This document shows positions 34,919 through 43,781 of a DNA stretch of 64,000 nucleotides, in pieces. The stretch is from an uncultured Sutterella sp. (GTDB lineage Bacteria; Pseudomonadota; Gammaproteobacteria; Burkholderiales; Burkholderiaceae_F): the NCBI GenBank assembly GCA_905197905.1, contig CAJKAP010000005.1:62001-126000 (forward strand). Direction: 5' to 3'. The notes beneath the pieces are model-generated. The model worked only from the letters and a program-made list of their open reading frames with translations, made no database searches and was not told the DNA's origin. How positions within the stretch are numbered: the first letter of the stretch is position 1; the number at the start of each line of letters is the position of its first letter. A program made the position numbers and the translations under genes.

Positions 34919-36730
34919 ATGCTTTTTCGTATGGCAACCGTCGCCACCCTCCTCGCCTCTCTCGGCATGGTCGGCATGGCACAAGCAGGTACTGTGAAAA
35001 ACGGGACCTTTGAAGCAACTGGTCAGGGGCGCAATGGCCCTATTGATGTATCGGTCACCTTTAAGAGTGGCAAGATTCAAGTCGTCAAGGTGCTCAAGCA
35101 ATCCGAAACCGTTGGGATTGCCGACACAGCACTCAAAGAATTTCCACAACGTTTAGTCAAAGGCAATAGCACTGCCGTCGACTCTGTCGCTGGTGCCACA
35201 CTCACGAGTAATGGGATTCGCCAAGGGGTTAATGAGGCCATTCGTAAGGCTGGCGGCAGCCCTATCGACTTTGCCGTGATTCCCATTAGTGAATTTAAAA
35301 AGGGGGAGGCGCATAACCTCTCCACTGATATTCTCGTCGTGGGCGCAGGTGGCTCTGGACTTTCCGCAGCTGTTCGTGCAGCGAGCCAAGGCACTAAGGT
35401 TATCCTCATTGAAAAGATGCCCATGATTGGTGGCGTGACGCAATTAAATGCAGGGACTCTCATCGCCACAGGATCTCGCTATCAGCGCGAAGCGATGAAA
35501 GAAACGAAGGATAGTCCTGAACTTGCCGCTAAAGACATCATGCGTATCGGGAAAGATCGTAACGACCCCGTGCTCGTCAAAACCATCACGCAACGCGTGG
35601 GGGGTGTCGTAGATTGGCTGATTGACGATCTAAAGATTCCCTATGGTCCAGCCGCAACACAATATCCCGATCACTCAGCAAATCGTCAGCTGGGCGTTCA
35701 GGGCCGTAGCGTCAACTTCTTGAAGCTCATGAACCAAAAGTTTGCAGACTATGGTGGAAAGTTGATGCTGAGCACTCGTGCGGATCGCTTTATTACGGAT
35801 GAGAGCGGTAAAGTCATTGGCGTCAAGGCCTTTGATGAACATGGCAACTCCTACGAAATTAAGAGTAAAGCCACGATTTTGGCGAGTGGCGGCTATGGCG
35901 CAGAAAAGCATCGCCTCCCCCGCGATATGCGTAACTACGTTTTCTATGGACTTGACTCTGAAACGGGCGACGGTTTGAAGATGGCTACCGCTATCGGTGC
36001 CGATACCATTAACCTTGACCTCGTGAAGAAGTACCCGCAAGGTGTAGAAACCACCCCAGGTCATGGGCTTGCTGCAACAGCCTCTTCGACCGATACCATC
36101 AAGAAATCTGGCGCTATTTATGTCAATCAAGATGGGAAGCGCTTTGTGAACGAGCGTGAAGGCTTAGGTGTCTTAACGGATGCCACCATTGCCCAGCCAA
36201 ACCACATTGCTTATATCGTGATGGATGACGCTGCTTGGAAGCTCTACGTTGCAAAGTCTTTGGAAGATAAGCTCGTTCCTAACGCCGCTGCGCTTGACCA
36301 GTGGGCCAAGATTTCTAATCAAGGCGTGCCAGTTATGGCGGTTGCGAACAACCTCGCTGACGCCGCTAAAGTCATGGGTATCAATTCAGAAAATCTCGCG
36401 AAAACGGTGGAAGACTGGAACGCCATGGCTAAGAACGGAAAAGATGATGCCTTTAATCGTCCTATCACGGGTAGTTTAGGCGCTGGTCCCTACCATATCG
36501 TCGAGCAGAAAGTTCGCTACCAGACAACCTTGGGCGGTCTTAAAGCAAATGGCGACCTCGCTATTCTCAACCAGAAGGGCTCTGTGATCCCTGCGCTTTA
36601 TGGAGCAGGATGCGTTGTGGGTGGTGCCAATGGTGCTGACTCGATGACCGCTATGATGAACTCTTGGGCGATTGTCTCGGGCGTTGTTGCTGCTGATAGC
36701 GCCGTGAAGTACGTTCGTAGTCAAAAATAA
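34919..36730 (+). CDS. periplasmic FMN/FAD flavoprotein reductase (fumarate-reductase superfamily)
   Basis: 603 residues from ATG at 34919 (GGGAG eleven bases before). Sec signal (cleavage near AQA-GT), an FMN-binding domain (about 25-100) with the covalent flavinylation motif DSVAGATLTS, and a fumarate-reductase-type FAD domain (GAGGSGLSAAV, about 143; IEKMPMIGG; ILASGGYGAEK; LYGAGCVVGGANG). FMN is probably attached by ApbE. The active-site segments differ from fumarate reductase: the usual T-M-G-G-L/His region reads QTTLGGL and the usual GGVHG-NRLGG reads GGANGADSMTA, so the electron acceptor is probably not fumarate. No heme domain is fused; electrons may come from a small cytochrome such as the tetraheme protein encoded at 53027-53383. 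Substrate unknown. Confidence 0.88.
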   Translation: MLFRMATVATLLASLGMVGMAQAGTVKNGTFEATGQGRNGPIDVSVTFKSGKIQVVKVLKQSETVGIADTALKEFPQRLVKGNSTAVDSVAGATLTSNGIRQGVNEAIRKAGGSPIDFAVIPISEFKKGEAHNLSTDILVVGAGGSGLSAAVRAASQGTKVILIEKMPMIGGVTQLNAGTLIATGSRYQREAMKETKDSPELAAKDIMRIGKDRNDPVLVKTITQRVGGVVDWLIDDLKIPYGPAATQYPDHSANRQLGVQGRSVNFLKLMNQKFADYGGKLMLSTRADRFITDESGKVIGVKAFDEHGNSYEIKSKATILASGGYGAEKHRLPRDMRNYVFYGLDSETGDGLKMATAIGADTINLDLVKKYPQGVETTPGHGLAATASSTDTIKKSGAIYVNQDGKRFVNEREGLGVLTDATIAQPNHIAYIVMDDAAWKLYVAKSLEDKLVPNAAALDQWAKISNQGVPVMAVANNLADAAKVMGINSENLAKTVEDWNAMAKNGKDDAFNRPITGSLGAGPYHIVEQKVRYQTTLGGLKANGDLAILNQKGSVIPALYGAGCVVGGANGADSMTAMMNSWAIVSGVVAADSAVKYVRSQK

Positions 36731-36751
36731 ACACTGACTACTTGCATCTAT

Positions 36752-36785
36752 AAAGGAGAGGGATCATTTTGATCCTCTCCTTTTT
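36752..36785 (+). terminator. intrinsic terminator after the flavoprotein gene
   Basis: AAAGGAGAGGGATC pairs with GATCCTCTCCTTT (one bulged G) around a 5-nt loop, followed by a T-run. Confidence 0.85.
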
Positions 36786-37149
36786 CTACCTCTGAGAGTT
36801 CGTCGGAGCGTATCAAACAACCAATAAGACACAGCATTTTTTATTATTCCTAAGACTCTCTTAATCAAGCTATCTATTTTGTAGTACGTTTTATGTGTTG
36901 CTTTACGGCAACACTATAAATTACCTATATTCATATATTTTCGTACTACATATTCTTATATATCAAAATATAAATTTCTATAAATCATTGATTTATAAGA
37001 GTTTTCAACAATAATTTGTTATCAAACCAGGTAATATATAATTCAAAATTCATTAGTAGAGTTTAACTAATAGAAATAATTCGACACCTCTGAGAGCTTT
37101 TGTTATTCTTCCAACATCAGACCCTTTTATTTCTTAGTGGTGGTTTACT
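36786..37149. other. AT-rich upstream region of the first YadA-like adhesin with nested inverted repeats
   Basis: TGTAGTACG (36880-36888) and CGTACTACA (36942-36950) are a perfect 9-bp inverted repeat enclosing a smaller one, GTGTTGC (36895-36901)/GCAACAC (36908-36914). The surroundings are very AT-rich (TATAAATTA, TATATATC). This may be an operator or cruciform for the adhesin promoter. No gene is seen. Confidence 0.5.
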
Positions 37150-39507
37150 ATGAAAAAGAACTCTGTTAGTAAAGATTTTCTCTCTCAAAATCTTCGTCCT
37201 TTATGCCTTGCGGTGTCTTTGGCTGTCCTAGCGACACCTACATTGGCTAGCGAATGGAGTGGTTCTAGTGTAGGTGGCGATTTTATTTATACAAAATCAG
37301 ATCGTGCAAATGACTACACGATGAACTCGTCTATCAGTTTAGGCGCGCTCGTTGAGGTAGGTACTTCCGATAACGATCCTGATCGCATATTGCTCTCCAT
37401 GAAGGGTTACGGGACAGATTGGTACAAATGGCTTCCAGACACTATTGCCTTTGGTACAAATGCCTATGCTCGTACAGGTACCATTCAAATTGGTAGTCGT
37501 ACCTTAGCACCAAACACTGCAATTGGCGATACTAAGTCCGGACCCACCGTCTCAGATTTAAGCTCCCCGACCTCAGGGGTAGACACCCAGCCTGGTCAAT
37601 ATGGTCTCGCTAGTACCGCAGTAGGAACCAATTCTTTCGCAAACGGTCTTTTCACAACGACCTACGGCTCTTTCAATATTCAATCCTCTCAAGCTAGAAG
37701 TTTTAGTAGTAACGAAATGGTGAAAAATTCGTTTGCTACCGTCATTGGGACTTTTAACTCCAATGAATCTTACAATGCGACTGAGCTTTCTAGTGGGGTA
37801 GGTAACTTTATTGGCGGTGTCGCTAACCGCGTAAACAATAGCAACGGCTCTCTCGTGATTGGTGGTGGCAATGTTGTCGAAAATTCCTCGACAAATCTGC
37901 TCCCTGTAGGACAAGCAGTCATCACGGCGGCTTCCACCGAGGGAAGCCCTCTTGCAATACAAAACGCTGCAATTAAAGCCCTTTCTGAAGCTAAAGGTGG
38001 TTCTGTCCTGATTTTAGGTTCTGGCAACCAAGCGACTAACGTGCGTTATTCCCAGATTACTGGTGTGAAAAACACTATTAAGGGAACCTCTGAAGCGAGC
38101 GAAACCGTAAGTGTTAGCGGCTTGGATAATACGGTAGAAGACTCGAGCAAAGTATTTGTTGTAGGTAATAACCGTACTGTTAAGAGTTCGTCTGACACCA
38201 TTGCTGTTGGTTTTAACTCCTCAGACAGCGCGGCAATTACTACCACCGCTAAGCAAGCCGTGATTCTCGGCTCTGACGCGAATGTCACCAAAGATGGTGG
38301 CATTGCTCTGGGCTATAAGAGTATTGCCTCGACCGCAGCGGGTGTTGCTGGCTACGACCCTGAAACAGGCGTTGCTTCTACGAAGACAGATGCCACTTGG
38401 ACTTCTACCGCAGGTGCAGTCTCTATTGGTGCTGACAACTATACTCGTCAGATCACTGATGTCGCCGCCGGTACCCAAGATACCGATGCAGTTAACGTCG
38501 CCCAGTTGAAAGCCGCTTTAACGAAAGCTATGAGCAACTCTGGTGGCAATAATGGCGGTAACACGGGTGGTGATACGGGTAACACCAAGACCGTGAAGGT
38601 CACATCTTCGGATAAGAACCTCACAGTGACGCCTACTGAAACCGATACCGAAACGACCTATGACCTTGCGCTCAATAGCGATAAGCTCACTTTAGGGACG
38701 GATACCTCAAAGAATCAAGTTGTCATTGAAGGCAATAGCAGCACTATCACCGTGGGCACAGGTGCTAACCAAGTGAAAATCGATGGTGGTAGTGGCAACG
38801 TCTCGATTGGTAGCAATATCAGCATGAACGCTCAAACGGGCGGTGCTAACTTCGGGAAAGTGACGATCAACGAAGGCAATAAGGCCACGATCGGAGGTTT
38901 GTCCAACACAACCTGGAATCCGAACAATTACGTTTCTGGTCAGGCTGCGACGGAAGATCAGCTCTATCAGGCAACGCAAAATCAAGCGAACCAATATCGT
39001 GAATTAAAGGACGATATCAACGAACTCGATGATGATATCCGCGATGCGGGTGCCTCGGCTGCCGCCTTGGCTGGTTTGAAGCCCATTCAGTACGATCCAC
39101 GTCAACCTACTCAGTTGATGGCTGCTGTGGGTGGCTATCGCGGTAGCGCTGCCCTCTCTGTAGGTCTTGCTCATTACACGAGTGAGAGCTTCCTCTGGCA
39201 TGCTGGCGTGGCTTTAAACGAACACCCGATGTTTAACGTCGGTGTCACCTTCAAGTTCGGTAACCGTAAGTTGAAGGATGAAAACGATCGCGAATATCCA
39301 GTGTACGACCGCTACAAGGCTGGTCCGATCACTGCCTCTTACGTGATGCAGCGTGATCTTGAAGGCGATGTGAATAAGAACAACGGTCTCCTCCAAGAAA
39401 TCAGCGATCTCAAGGCCAAGAACGCTAGCCTCGAAACCGAAATGGCTTCGATGCGTCAAGAGTTAAACGAATTCAAAGCGCTCTTGAAAAAAGTGAACGT
39501 TAAGTAA
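37150..39507 (+). CDS. YadA-like trimeric autotransporter adhesin with C-terminal coiled-coil extension
   Basis: 785 residues: Sec-type signal (about 1-34), head region of YadA/Hep_Hag-like repeats (AIGTNAYARTG, STAVGTNSFANG, VILGSDANVTKDGGIALGYKS; about 90-410), a neck/stalk motif (VAAGTQDTDAVNVAQLKAAL, about 436-456), a Gly/Asn linker, a beta-rich region and a YadA anchor (AALAGLKPIQYD...VGGYRGSAALSVGLAHYTS...FNVGVTFKFG, about 640-705). The family normally ends at the barrel's last strand; here about 80 further residues follow, ending in a heptad coiled coil (EISDLKAKNASLETEMASM). It has a close tandem paralogue downstream. Trimeric surface adhesion is inferred. Confidence 0.87.
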   Translation: MKKNSVSKDFLSQNLRPLCLAVSLAVLATPTLASEWSGSSVGGDFIYTKSDRANDYTMNSSISLGALVEVGTSDNDPDRILLSMKGYGTDWYKWLPDTIAFGTNAYARTGTIQIGSRTLAPNTAIGDTKSGPTVSDLSSPTSGVDTQPGQYGLASTAVGTNSFANGLFTTTYGSFNIQSSQARSFSSNEMVKNSFATVIGTFNSNESYNATELSSGVGNFIGGVANRVNNSNGSLVIGGGNVVENSSTNLLPVGQAVITAASTEGSPLAIQNAAIKALSEAKGGSVLILGSGNQATNVRYSQITGVKNTIKGTSEASETVSVSGLDNTVEDSSKVFVVGNNRTVKSSSDTIAVGFNSSDSAAITTTAKQAVILGSDANVTKDGGIALGYKSIASTAAGVAGYDPETGVASTKTDATWTSTAGAVSIGADNYTRQITDVAAGTQDTDAVNVAQLKAALTKAMSNSGGNNGGNTGGDTGNTKTVKVTSSDKNLTVTPTETDTETTYDLALNSDKLTLGTDTSKNQVVIEGNSSTITVGTGANQVKIDGGSGNVSIGSNISMNAQTGGANFGKVTINEGNKATIGGLSNTTWNPNNYVSGQAATEDQLYQATQNQANQYRELKDDINELDDDIRDAGASAAALAGLKPIQYDPRQPTQLMAAVGGYRGSAALSVGLAHYTSESFLWHAGVALNEHPMFNVGVTFKFGNRKLKDENDREYPVYDRYKAGPITASYVMQRDLEGDVNKNNGLLQEISDLKAKNASLETEMASMRQELNEFKALLKKVNVK

Positions 39508-39533
39508 TCCACTTTTCGCTTAACTAACCTCCC

Positions 39534-39570
39534 AACCACGTGATCTTTTGTCAGGTCACGTGGTTTTATT
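39534..39570 (+). terminator. intrinsic terminator after the first YadA-like gene
   Basis: A 10-bp stem (AACCACGTGA/TCACGTGGTT) with a 12-nt loop and a TTTTATTTT tail. Confidence 0.85.
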
Positions 39571-39867
39571 TTGCTAAACGAATATTTAGCGTTACTAAAC
39601 ACTTTTCCTCCCTTTTCCCTCATTTTTTGTCGCCCGAACGTTCCTTCAATTATCCACATACATGGGAAGTGTTAATACTTACAAGGGTTTTCCTTATAGT
39701 GCTTACAAGCTTTAGTTTTTTTTCCTATAAAAAGATTTCAAAAAATCTATAGAAATCACGCACTTCGAGTTAAATGTTTCAAAATGTATTTCTATGTGCG
39801 ATAATGAAACTTCGTTGATAGAATGAATCACTTTTCTCATTTTTTACTCTTTTTAAGGGTGACAACG
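39571..39867. other. intergenic region between the tandem adhesins
   Basis: About 300 AT-rich bases including a T8 run near 39716-39723. The only clear element is the AAGGGTGA ribosome site before 39868. The terminator upstream implies the second adhesin has its own promoter here. Confidence 0.5.
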
Positions 39868-42306
39868 ATGACAGAACAAAAAGTCTCGAAATTATCGACC
39901 TCGATTTGCCCTATCAATCGAGGTAACAAATTCTTTAAACCTTCCATCTTAGCTTTGATGGTCTGTGGTCTTGTATGGAATACTTCTTCTTACGCCACAA
40001 ATGATTGGGCTGACTTCGGCGGGGTCGTCGCTATTAATGCTGACTCAAATACCGAAGGTACAAATATTGCTCTCGGAAAAGGGGCCAAGGCTTTCGTTGG
40101 GCAAGGCCGACAAGAAGGTATTTTGGCATTTGGACAACAAGATAGCGGAAATCGTCCAACCACTGAAGGGGTTAAGAATCTCCCCGAGACTATTGCTATC
40201 GGTACAAATGTTCTGGCTCGTACCGGATCTGTAGTGATTGGTTCTCATTCCTTGCGTGCTAATCTGCGAATGGGGGATGTTGCCGACGCCAGTAAAATGC
40301 AAAGTTTTGGTATAGCTAATACCACTGTAGGTACAAACTCTCTTGCGAACGGACCGTTTGCCACAACTTTTGGCTCTTACAACATCCAGTCTTCAGGGTA
40401 CGATGGAAGTGGAGGCTTTAATACACTGTTCCATGCTGGTAAAAATGCCTTTGCAACGGTAATTGGGAATTTTAACTCTAATGAAAGTTTCTCTGAAAGC
40501 TTCAGTAACTGGACTTCTGGAGTAGGAAATTTCATTGGTGGCGTCGGGAACAAAGTCAGCAATAGTAATGGTTCTTTAGTGCTTGGGGGCGGAAATAAAA
40601 TCTCCAATTCTTATGTGGATCTATCTGAGCTATCTGGTTTGATTTCCGAAAAGACTTCTTCACCTGGAGAGCTGCAGGACAAAATGCTCACGGCATTGAA
40701 ATCCAATCAAGGTGGTTCCGCGCTTGTCTTAGGCTCTGGTAATGAACTCTCAAATACAACGTTTTCTCAGGTTTTTGGTGTCCAAAATACCGTTACTGGT
40801 ACTAACAACAAAAACCTCAGTGTTAGCGGTGTAAAAAATACTGTGAATAAATCCTCGAACGTAATGTTATCTGGGGTTAATTCCACGGTTGAAAACACGA
40901 CGAACGCGGTCTCTTTCGGCAGCAACCACACTCTGTCTGGTGCCAACGACACTATTGCTTTCGGTTTTTACTCCAAAGCCACCACAACCTCCGCACAGCA
41001 AGCTGTTATCTTGGGTAGTGAAGCTAACGCAACTGTTAATGGTGGCGTTGCTTTGGGTTACAAGAGCATCGCTTCGACCGACAAGGGAGTTGCTGGTTAC
41101 GATCCTGAAACTGCCGCTGCCTCTACGAAGACCACTGATGCCACTTGGACGTCTACTGCTGGCGCAGTGTCTATTGGCGATGCCTCTAACAACATTACCC
41201 GTCAAATCACAGGTGTTGCTGCTGGTACGGCCGATACCGATGCTGTCAACGTTGCTCAGTTGAAAGCTGCTTTGAAAAAGGCCATGGATAACGGTGGCAA
41301 CAACAATGGCGGTAATAACGGTGGTGGTGCGAAGAATGTTACCGTCTCTTCTGGAGACAACAACATCAAAGTGACTCCGTCTGAAAAGGATGGCGTGACC
41401 GACTATGCCGTTTCGCTTAACAGCGACAAGATCGAAGTGGGTACGGATCCTAGCAAGGATAAAGTCACGATTGAAGGCAACAAGAGCACCATTACTGTGG
41501 GTGCTGGCGACAACAAGGTCGTGATTGATGGCAACAAGGGGAACGTCTCTATTGGTGGCGCGATCAATCTGAATGGTCAAACAGGCGACGCGAAGTTTGG
41601 CGACAATATCGCCTTTAACGGCCAGACTGGTGGCGCTAACTTTGGTAGCGTCACGATCAACCAAGGTGGTAAAGGCACGGTTGGTGGTTTGACCAATACG
41701 ACCTGGAACCCGAACAACTACGTTTCTGGTCAGGCTGCGACGGAAGATCAGCTCTATCAGGCTACCCAAGCACAGAACAACCAGTACCGCGAATTGAAGC
41801 GCGATATCGCTGACCTTGACGACGATATCCGTGACGCAGGTGCTGCCGCTGCTGCTTTGGCTGGTTTGAAGCCGATTCAGTATGACCCGGTTCAGCCCAC
41901 GCAGTTGATGGCCGCTATCGGTGGCTATCGTGGTAGCGTGGCGCTCTCCTTGGGTATCGGTCACTACACGAGCGAACGTATGCTCTGGCACGCAGGCGTT
42001 GCGATGAATGAACATCCGATGTTCAACGTGGGCTTTACCTTCAAGTTCGGCAACCGCAAGTTGAAGGATGCTAACGATCGCGATTACCCGATCCATGATC
42101 GCTACAAGGCTGGCCCGATCACGGCTTCCTACGTGATGCAGCGTGATCTCTCGGGTGACCTTGATCAGCACAATGGCTTGATCGATGACGTCAACGCCTT
42201 GAAGGCGAAGGACACCAAGGTTGAAGCCCTTGAAGCGGAAGTCGCTCAGTTGCGCGAAGAGTTGAAAGAATTCAAGGAACTCTTGAAAAAAGGCAAAGTG
42301 AAATAA
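39868..42306 (+). CDS. YadA-like trimeric autotransporter adhesin, second copy
   Basis: 812 residues from ATG at 39868 (AAGGGTGA upstream); an ATG at 39823 lies before this ribosome site and is less likely. It has a longer N-terminal region before the signal helix (about 30-50). The layout matches the preceding gene: YadA head repeats, stalk motif (VAAGTADTDAVNVAQLKAAL), Gly/Asn linker, two NGQTG beta repeats, YadA anchor (about 660-730) and the same about 80-residue extension ending in a coiled coil (EVAQLREELKEFKELL). The anchor halves of the two genes are nearly the same while the heads differ, as expected for adhesins diverging in binding specificity. Confidence 0.87.
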   Translation: MTEQKVSKLSTSICPINRGNKFFKPSILALMVCGLVWNTSSYATNDWADFGGVVAINADSNTEGTNIALGKGAKAFVGQGRQEGILAFGQQDSGNRPTTEGVKNLPETIAIGTNVLARTGSVVIGSHSLRANLRMGDVADASKMQSFGIANTTVGTNSLANGPFATTFGSYNIQSSGYDGSGGFNTLFHAGKNAFATVIGNFNSNESFSESFSNWTSGVGNFIGGVGNKVSNSNGSLVLGGGNKISNSYVDLSELSGLISEKTSSPGELQDKMLTALKSNQGGSALVLGSGNELSNTTFSQVFGVQNTVTGTNNKNLSVSGVKNTVNKSSNVMLSGVNSTVENTTNAVSFGSNHTLSGANDTIAFGFYSKATTTSAQQAVILGSEANATVNGGVALGYKSIASTDKGVAGYDPETAAASTKTTDATWTSTAGAVSIGDASNNITRQITGVAAGTADTDAVNVAQLKAALKKAMDNGGNNNGGNNGGGAKNVTVSSGDNNIKVTPSEKDGVTDYAVSLNSDKIEVGTDPSKDKVTIEGNKSTITVGAGDNKVVIDGNKGNVSIGGAINLNGQTGDAKFGDNIAFNGQTGGANFGSVTINQGGKGTVGGLTNTTWNPNNYVSGQAATEDQLYQATQAQNNQYRELKRDIADLDDDIRDAGAAAAALAGLKPIQYDPVQPTQLMAAIGGYRGSVALSLGIGHYTSERMLWHAGVAMNEHPMFNVGFTFKFGNRKLKDANDRDYPIHDRYKAGPITASYVMQRDLSGDLDQHNGLIDDVNALKAKDTKVEALEAEVAQLREELKEFKELLKKGKVK

Positions 42307-42334
42307 TCTAGCCTCGCGCGCATAGCGTTTTAAA

Positions 42335-42382
42335 AACGAAACCCACGTGATTCCTTCTGTGAACCGCGTGGGTTTTCGTTTA
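42335..42382 (+). terminator. intrinsic terminator after the second YadA-like gene
   Basis: AAACCCACG pairs with CGTGGGTTT, flanked by complementary AACG/CGTT, and is followed by a T-rich tail. Confidence 0.75.
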
Positions 42383-42406
42383 TGTGCCCTACTCTTTTGA
42401 AAGAGC

Positions 42407-43495
42407 CTAGTTTTGTAGCGACTGAATGCGCTTACGGTAGGTCACAGGGCTTGCCCCAAACCATTGATAGCATTTGCGAGAGAAGTTACTCAATTCAGAG
42501 AATCCCACGCTATAGGCAATCTCCGTAATGCTCTGCTGCGTGTGGGCAAGCGCATCGTGTGCTAACTGTCGACGGTAGCGCTCAAAGACATCGGCAAAAA
42601 GCGTTCCTTCACTCTCTAAGCGACGCTGCAACGTGCGAGGCGAAATATTGAGTGCCTTCGCGACCGTTTCAATCTTTACCTTGTCGCCATTTTCAAGCAA
42701 CTTGTGGATTTCCTCTTCCACACGCACACAGTAGGAATTGCGGTGCACTTTGCTTAAGTACATCTTCACCACGCGTTCGTTGGCTTCACGAAGTACCGCG
42801 TTCGCGCTCGCATAAGGCTCAATAATGTCGTTATACGCAAAGGCAATCCCGTTTTCGTAGTCTGGGCCACAGATCACTGGACAGTCGAAATAATCCATCA
42901 AGCGCTTACGATCCTCTGCACTCCAACCGTCATAAGTGAGGTGTACATAAAGGGGTTTGACTTTACGTTGCGCGAGGGAGTTTGCCTGTCGGGCAATGAG
43001 TGCAATTAGCGCAAGTGTGGCCGAGCTATGCGTTTCCGTGCCGTGCAATGTGCGAATGCTGATCTTCGTCCCGTGCTTATCGTGAAAAAGCGCGATATCC
43101 ATCGTGGACGAAATCACTTTCCCATAAATCGTGATCAAGTCGAGTACTTGCGCAAGAGAATGGCTCGTGATGATGGCAAGCCCCAAGCCGTGGAGCGCAG
43201 AGACTTGCATTTCGGCACCACAACGCAGCCCAAAAAGATTGTCCCCACAGGCTTTGAGAATCTGTTCCCAGAAATTACGCACACTCACCGCAGGGTAACG
43301 TGCGTCTGGAACACTCAATAGCGACACATTCATCATCGAGCGCTTCATGATTTCTTCTGGCACCACACCATAACCACGCGCGGTTTGGCAAATGGAACGC
43401 ACCCAGCTCGCCAAAATACTATCGCCCAGGGGTAAAACACTTTCGTCCGCGGGCGCGGTCGACTGAAAGTCGCGCTTTAGGGTTTCCTCATACAT
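42407..43495 (-). CDS. AraC-family transcriptional regulator (arabinose-binding-like N domain)
   Basis: 362 residues from ATG at 43495. An ATG four codons earlier (43507) directly abuts the AAGGAGG site, leaving no spacing, so the later start is preferred. Residues about 30-230 form the Arabinose_bd-type domain of OruR/ArgR-like regulators (GLRCGAEMQVSALHGLGLAI); the C-terminus has two HTH motifs (VAKALNISPRTLQRRL and ITEIAYSVGFSELSNFSRKCYQWFG). It is encoded directly downstream of carbamate kinase on the same strand but after a terminator. Control of the allantoin/carbamoyl genes is a reasonable inference from location only. Confidence 0.86.
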   Translation of the reverse strand: MYEETLKRDFQSTAPADESVLPLGDSILASWVRSICQTARGYGVVPEEIMKRSMMNVSLLSVPDARYPAVSVRNFWEQILKACGDNLFGLRCGAEMQVSALHGLGLAIITSHSLAQVLDLITIYGKVISSTMDIALFHDKHGTKISIRTLHGTETHSSATLALIALIARQANSLAQRKVKPLYVHLTYDGWSAEDRKRLMDYFDCPVICGPDYENGIAFAYNDIIEPYASANAVLREANERVVKMYLSKVHRNSYCVRVEEEIHKLLENGDKVKIETVAKALNISPRTLQRRLESEGTLFADVFERYRRQLAHDALAHTQQSITEIAYSVGFSELSNFSRKCYQWFGASPVTYRKRIQSLQN

Positions 43496-43654
43496 AAGTC
43501 GCTTCATCCTCCTTATCGCTGTTTGGTCTGTCTTTTTTCACAAAGTGCTCTCCTCCTTGATATTAGATCTCTCGGGTCTCAAAAGGAGAAAATTGTCGTA
43601 CAAAATTGTCAAAAAAGACGATTATCTTTACTGTTTAAAATGATTGTACTCTGA

Positions 43655-43720
43655 ATACAGAAAAACGGAACACTCACGCACCTCTCTTTGCGATGGTGGC
43701 CAGTATTCCGTTTTTCCCCA
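43655..43720 (-). terminator. terminator after carbamate kinase
   Basis: A 10-bp inverted repeat (AAAAACGGAA/TTCCGTTTTT) with further inner pairing ends in a T-run on the minus strand. Confidence 0.7.
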
Positions 43721-43730
43721 CTCAGTTTCT

Positions 43731-43765
43731 GTTGGGGTATGTCGGTCCTCACGACACACCCCAAC
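43731..43765 (-). other. arcC: strong stem-loop after arcC
   Basis: A 14-bp nearly perfect stem (GTTGGGGTATGTCG/CGACACACCCCAAC) with a 7-nt loop, 16 bp after the arcC stop. It has no T-run and may protect the mRNA 3' end ahead of the terminator. Confidence 0.6.
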
Positions 43766-43781
43766 CTTGAGGAGCAACCTC

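Noticed and set aside
40867..42171. Long minus-strand frame antisense to the second YadA-like adhesin
   Set aside because: Explained by the repetitive codon use of the adhesin; no ribosome site or domain.
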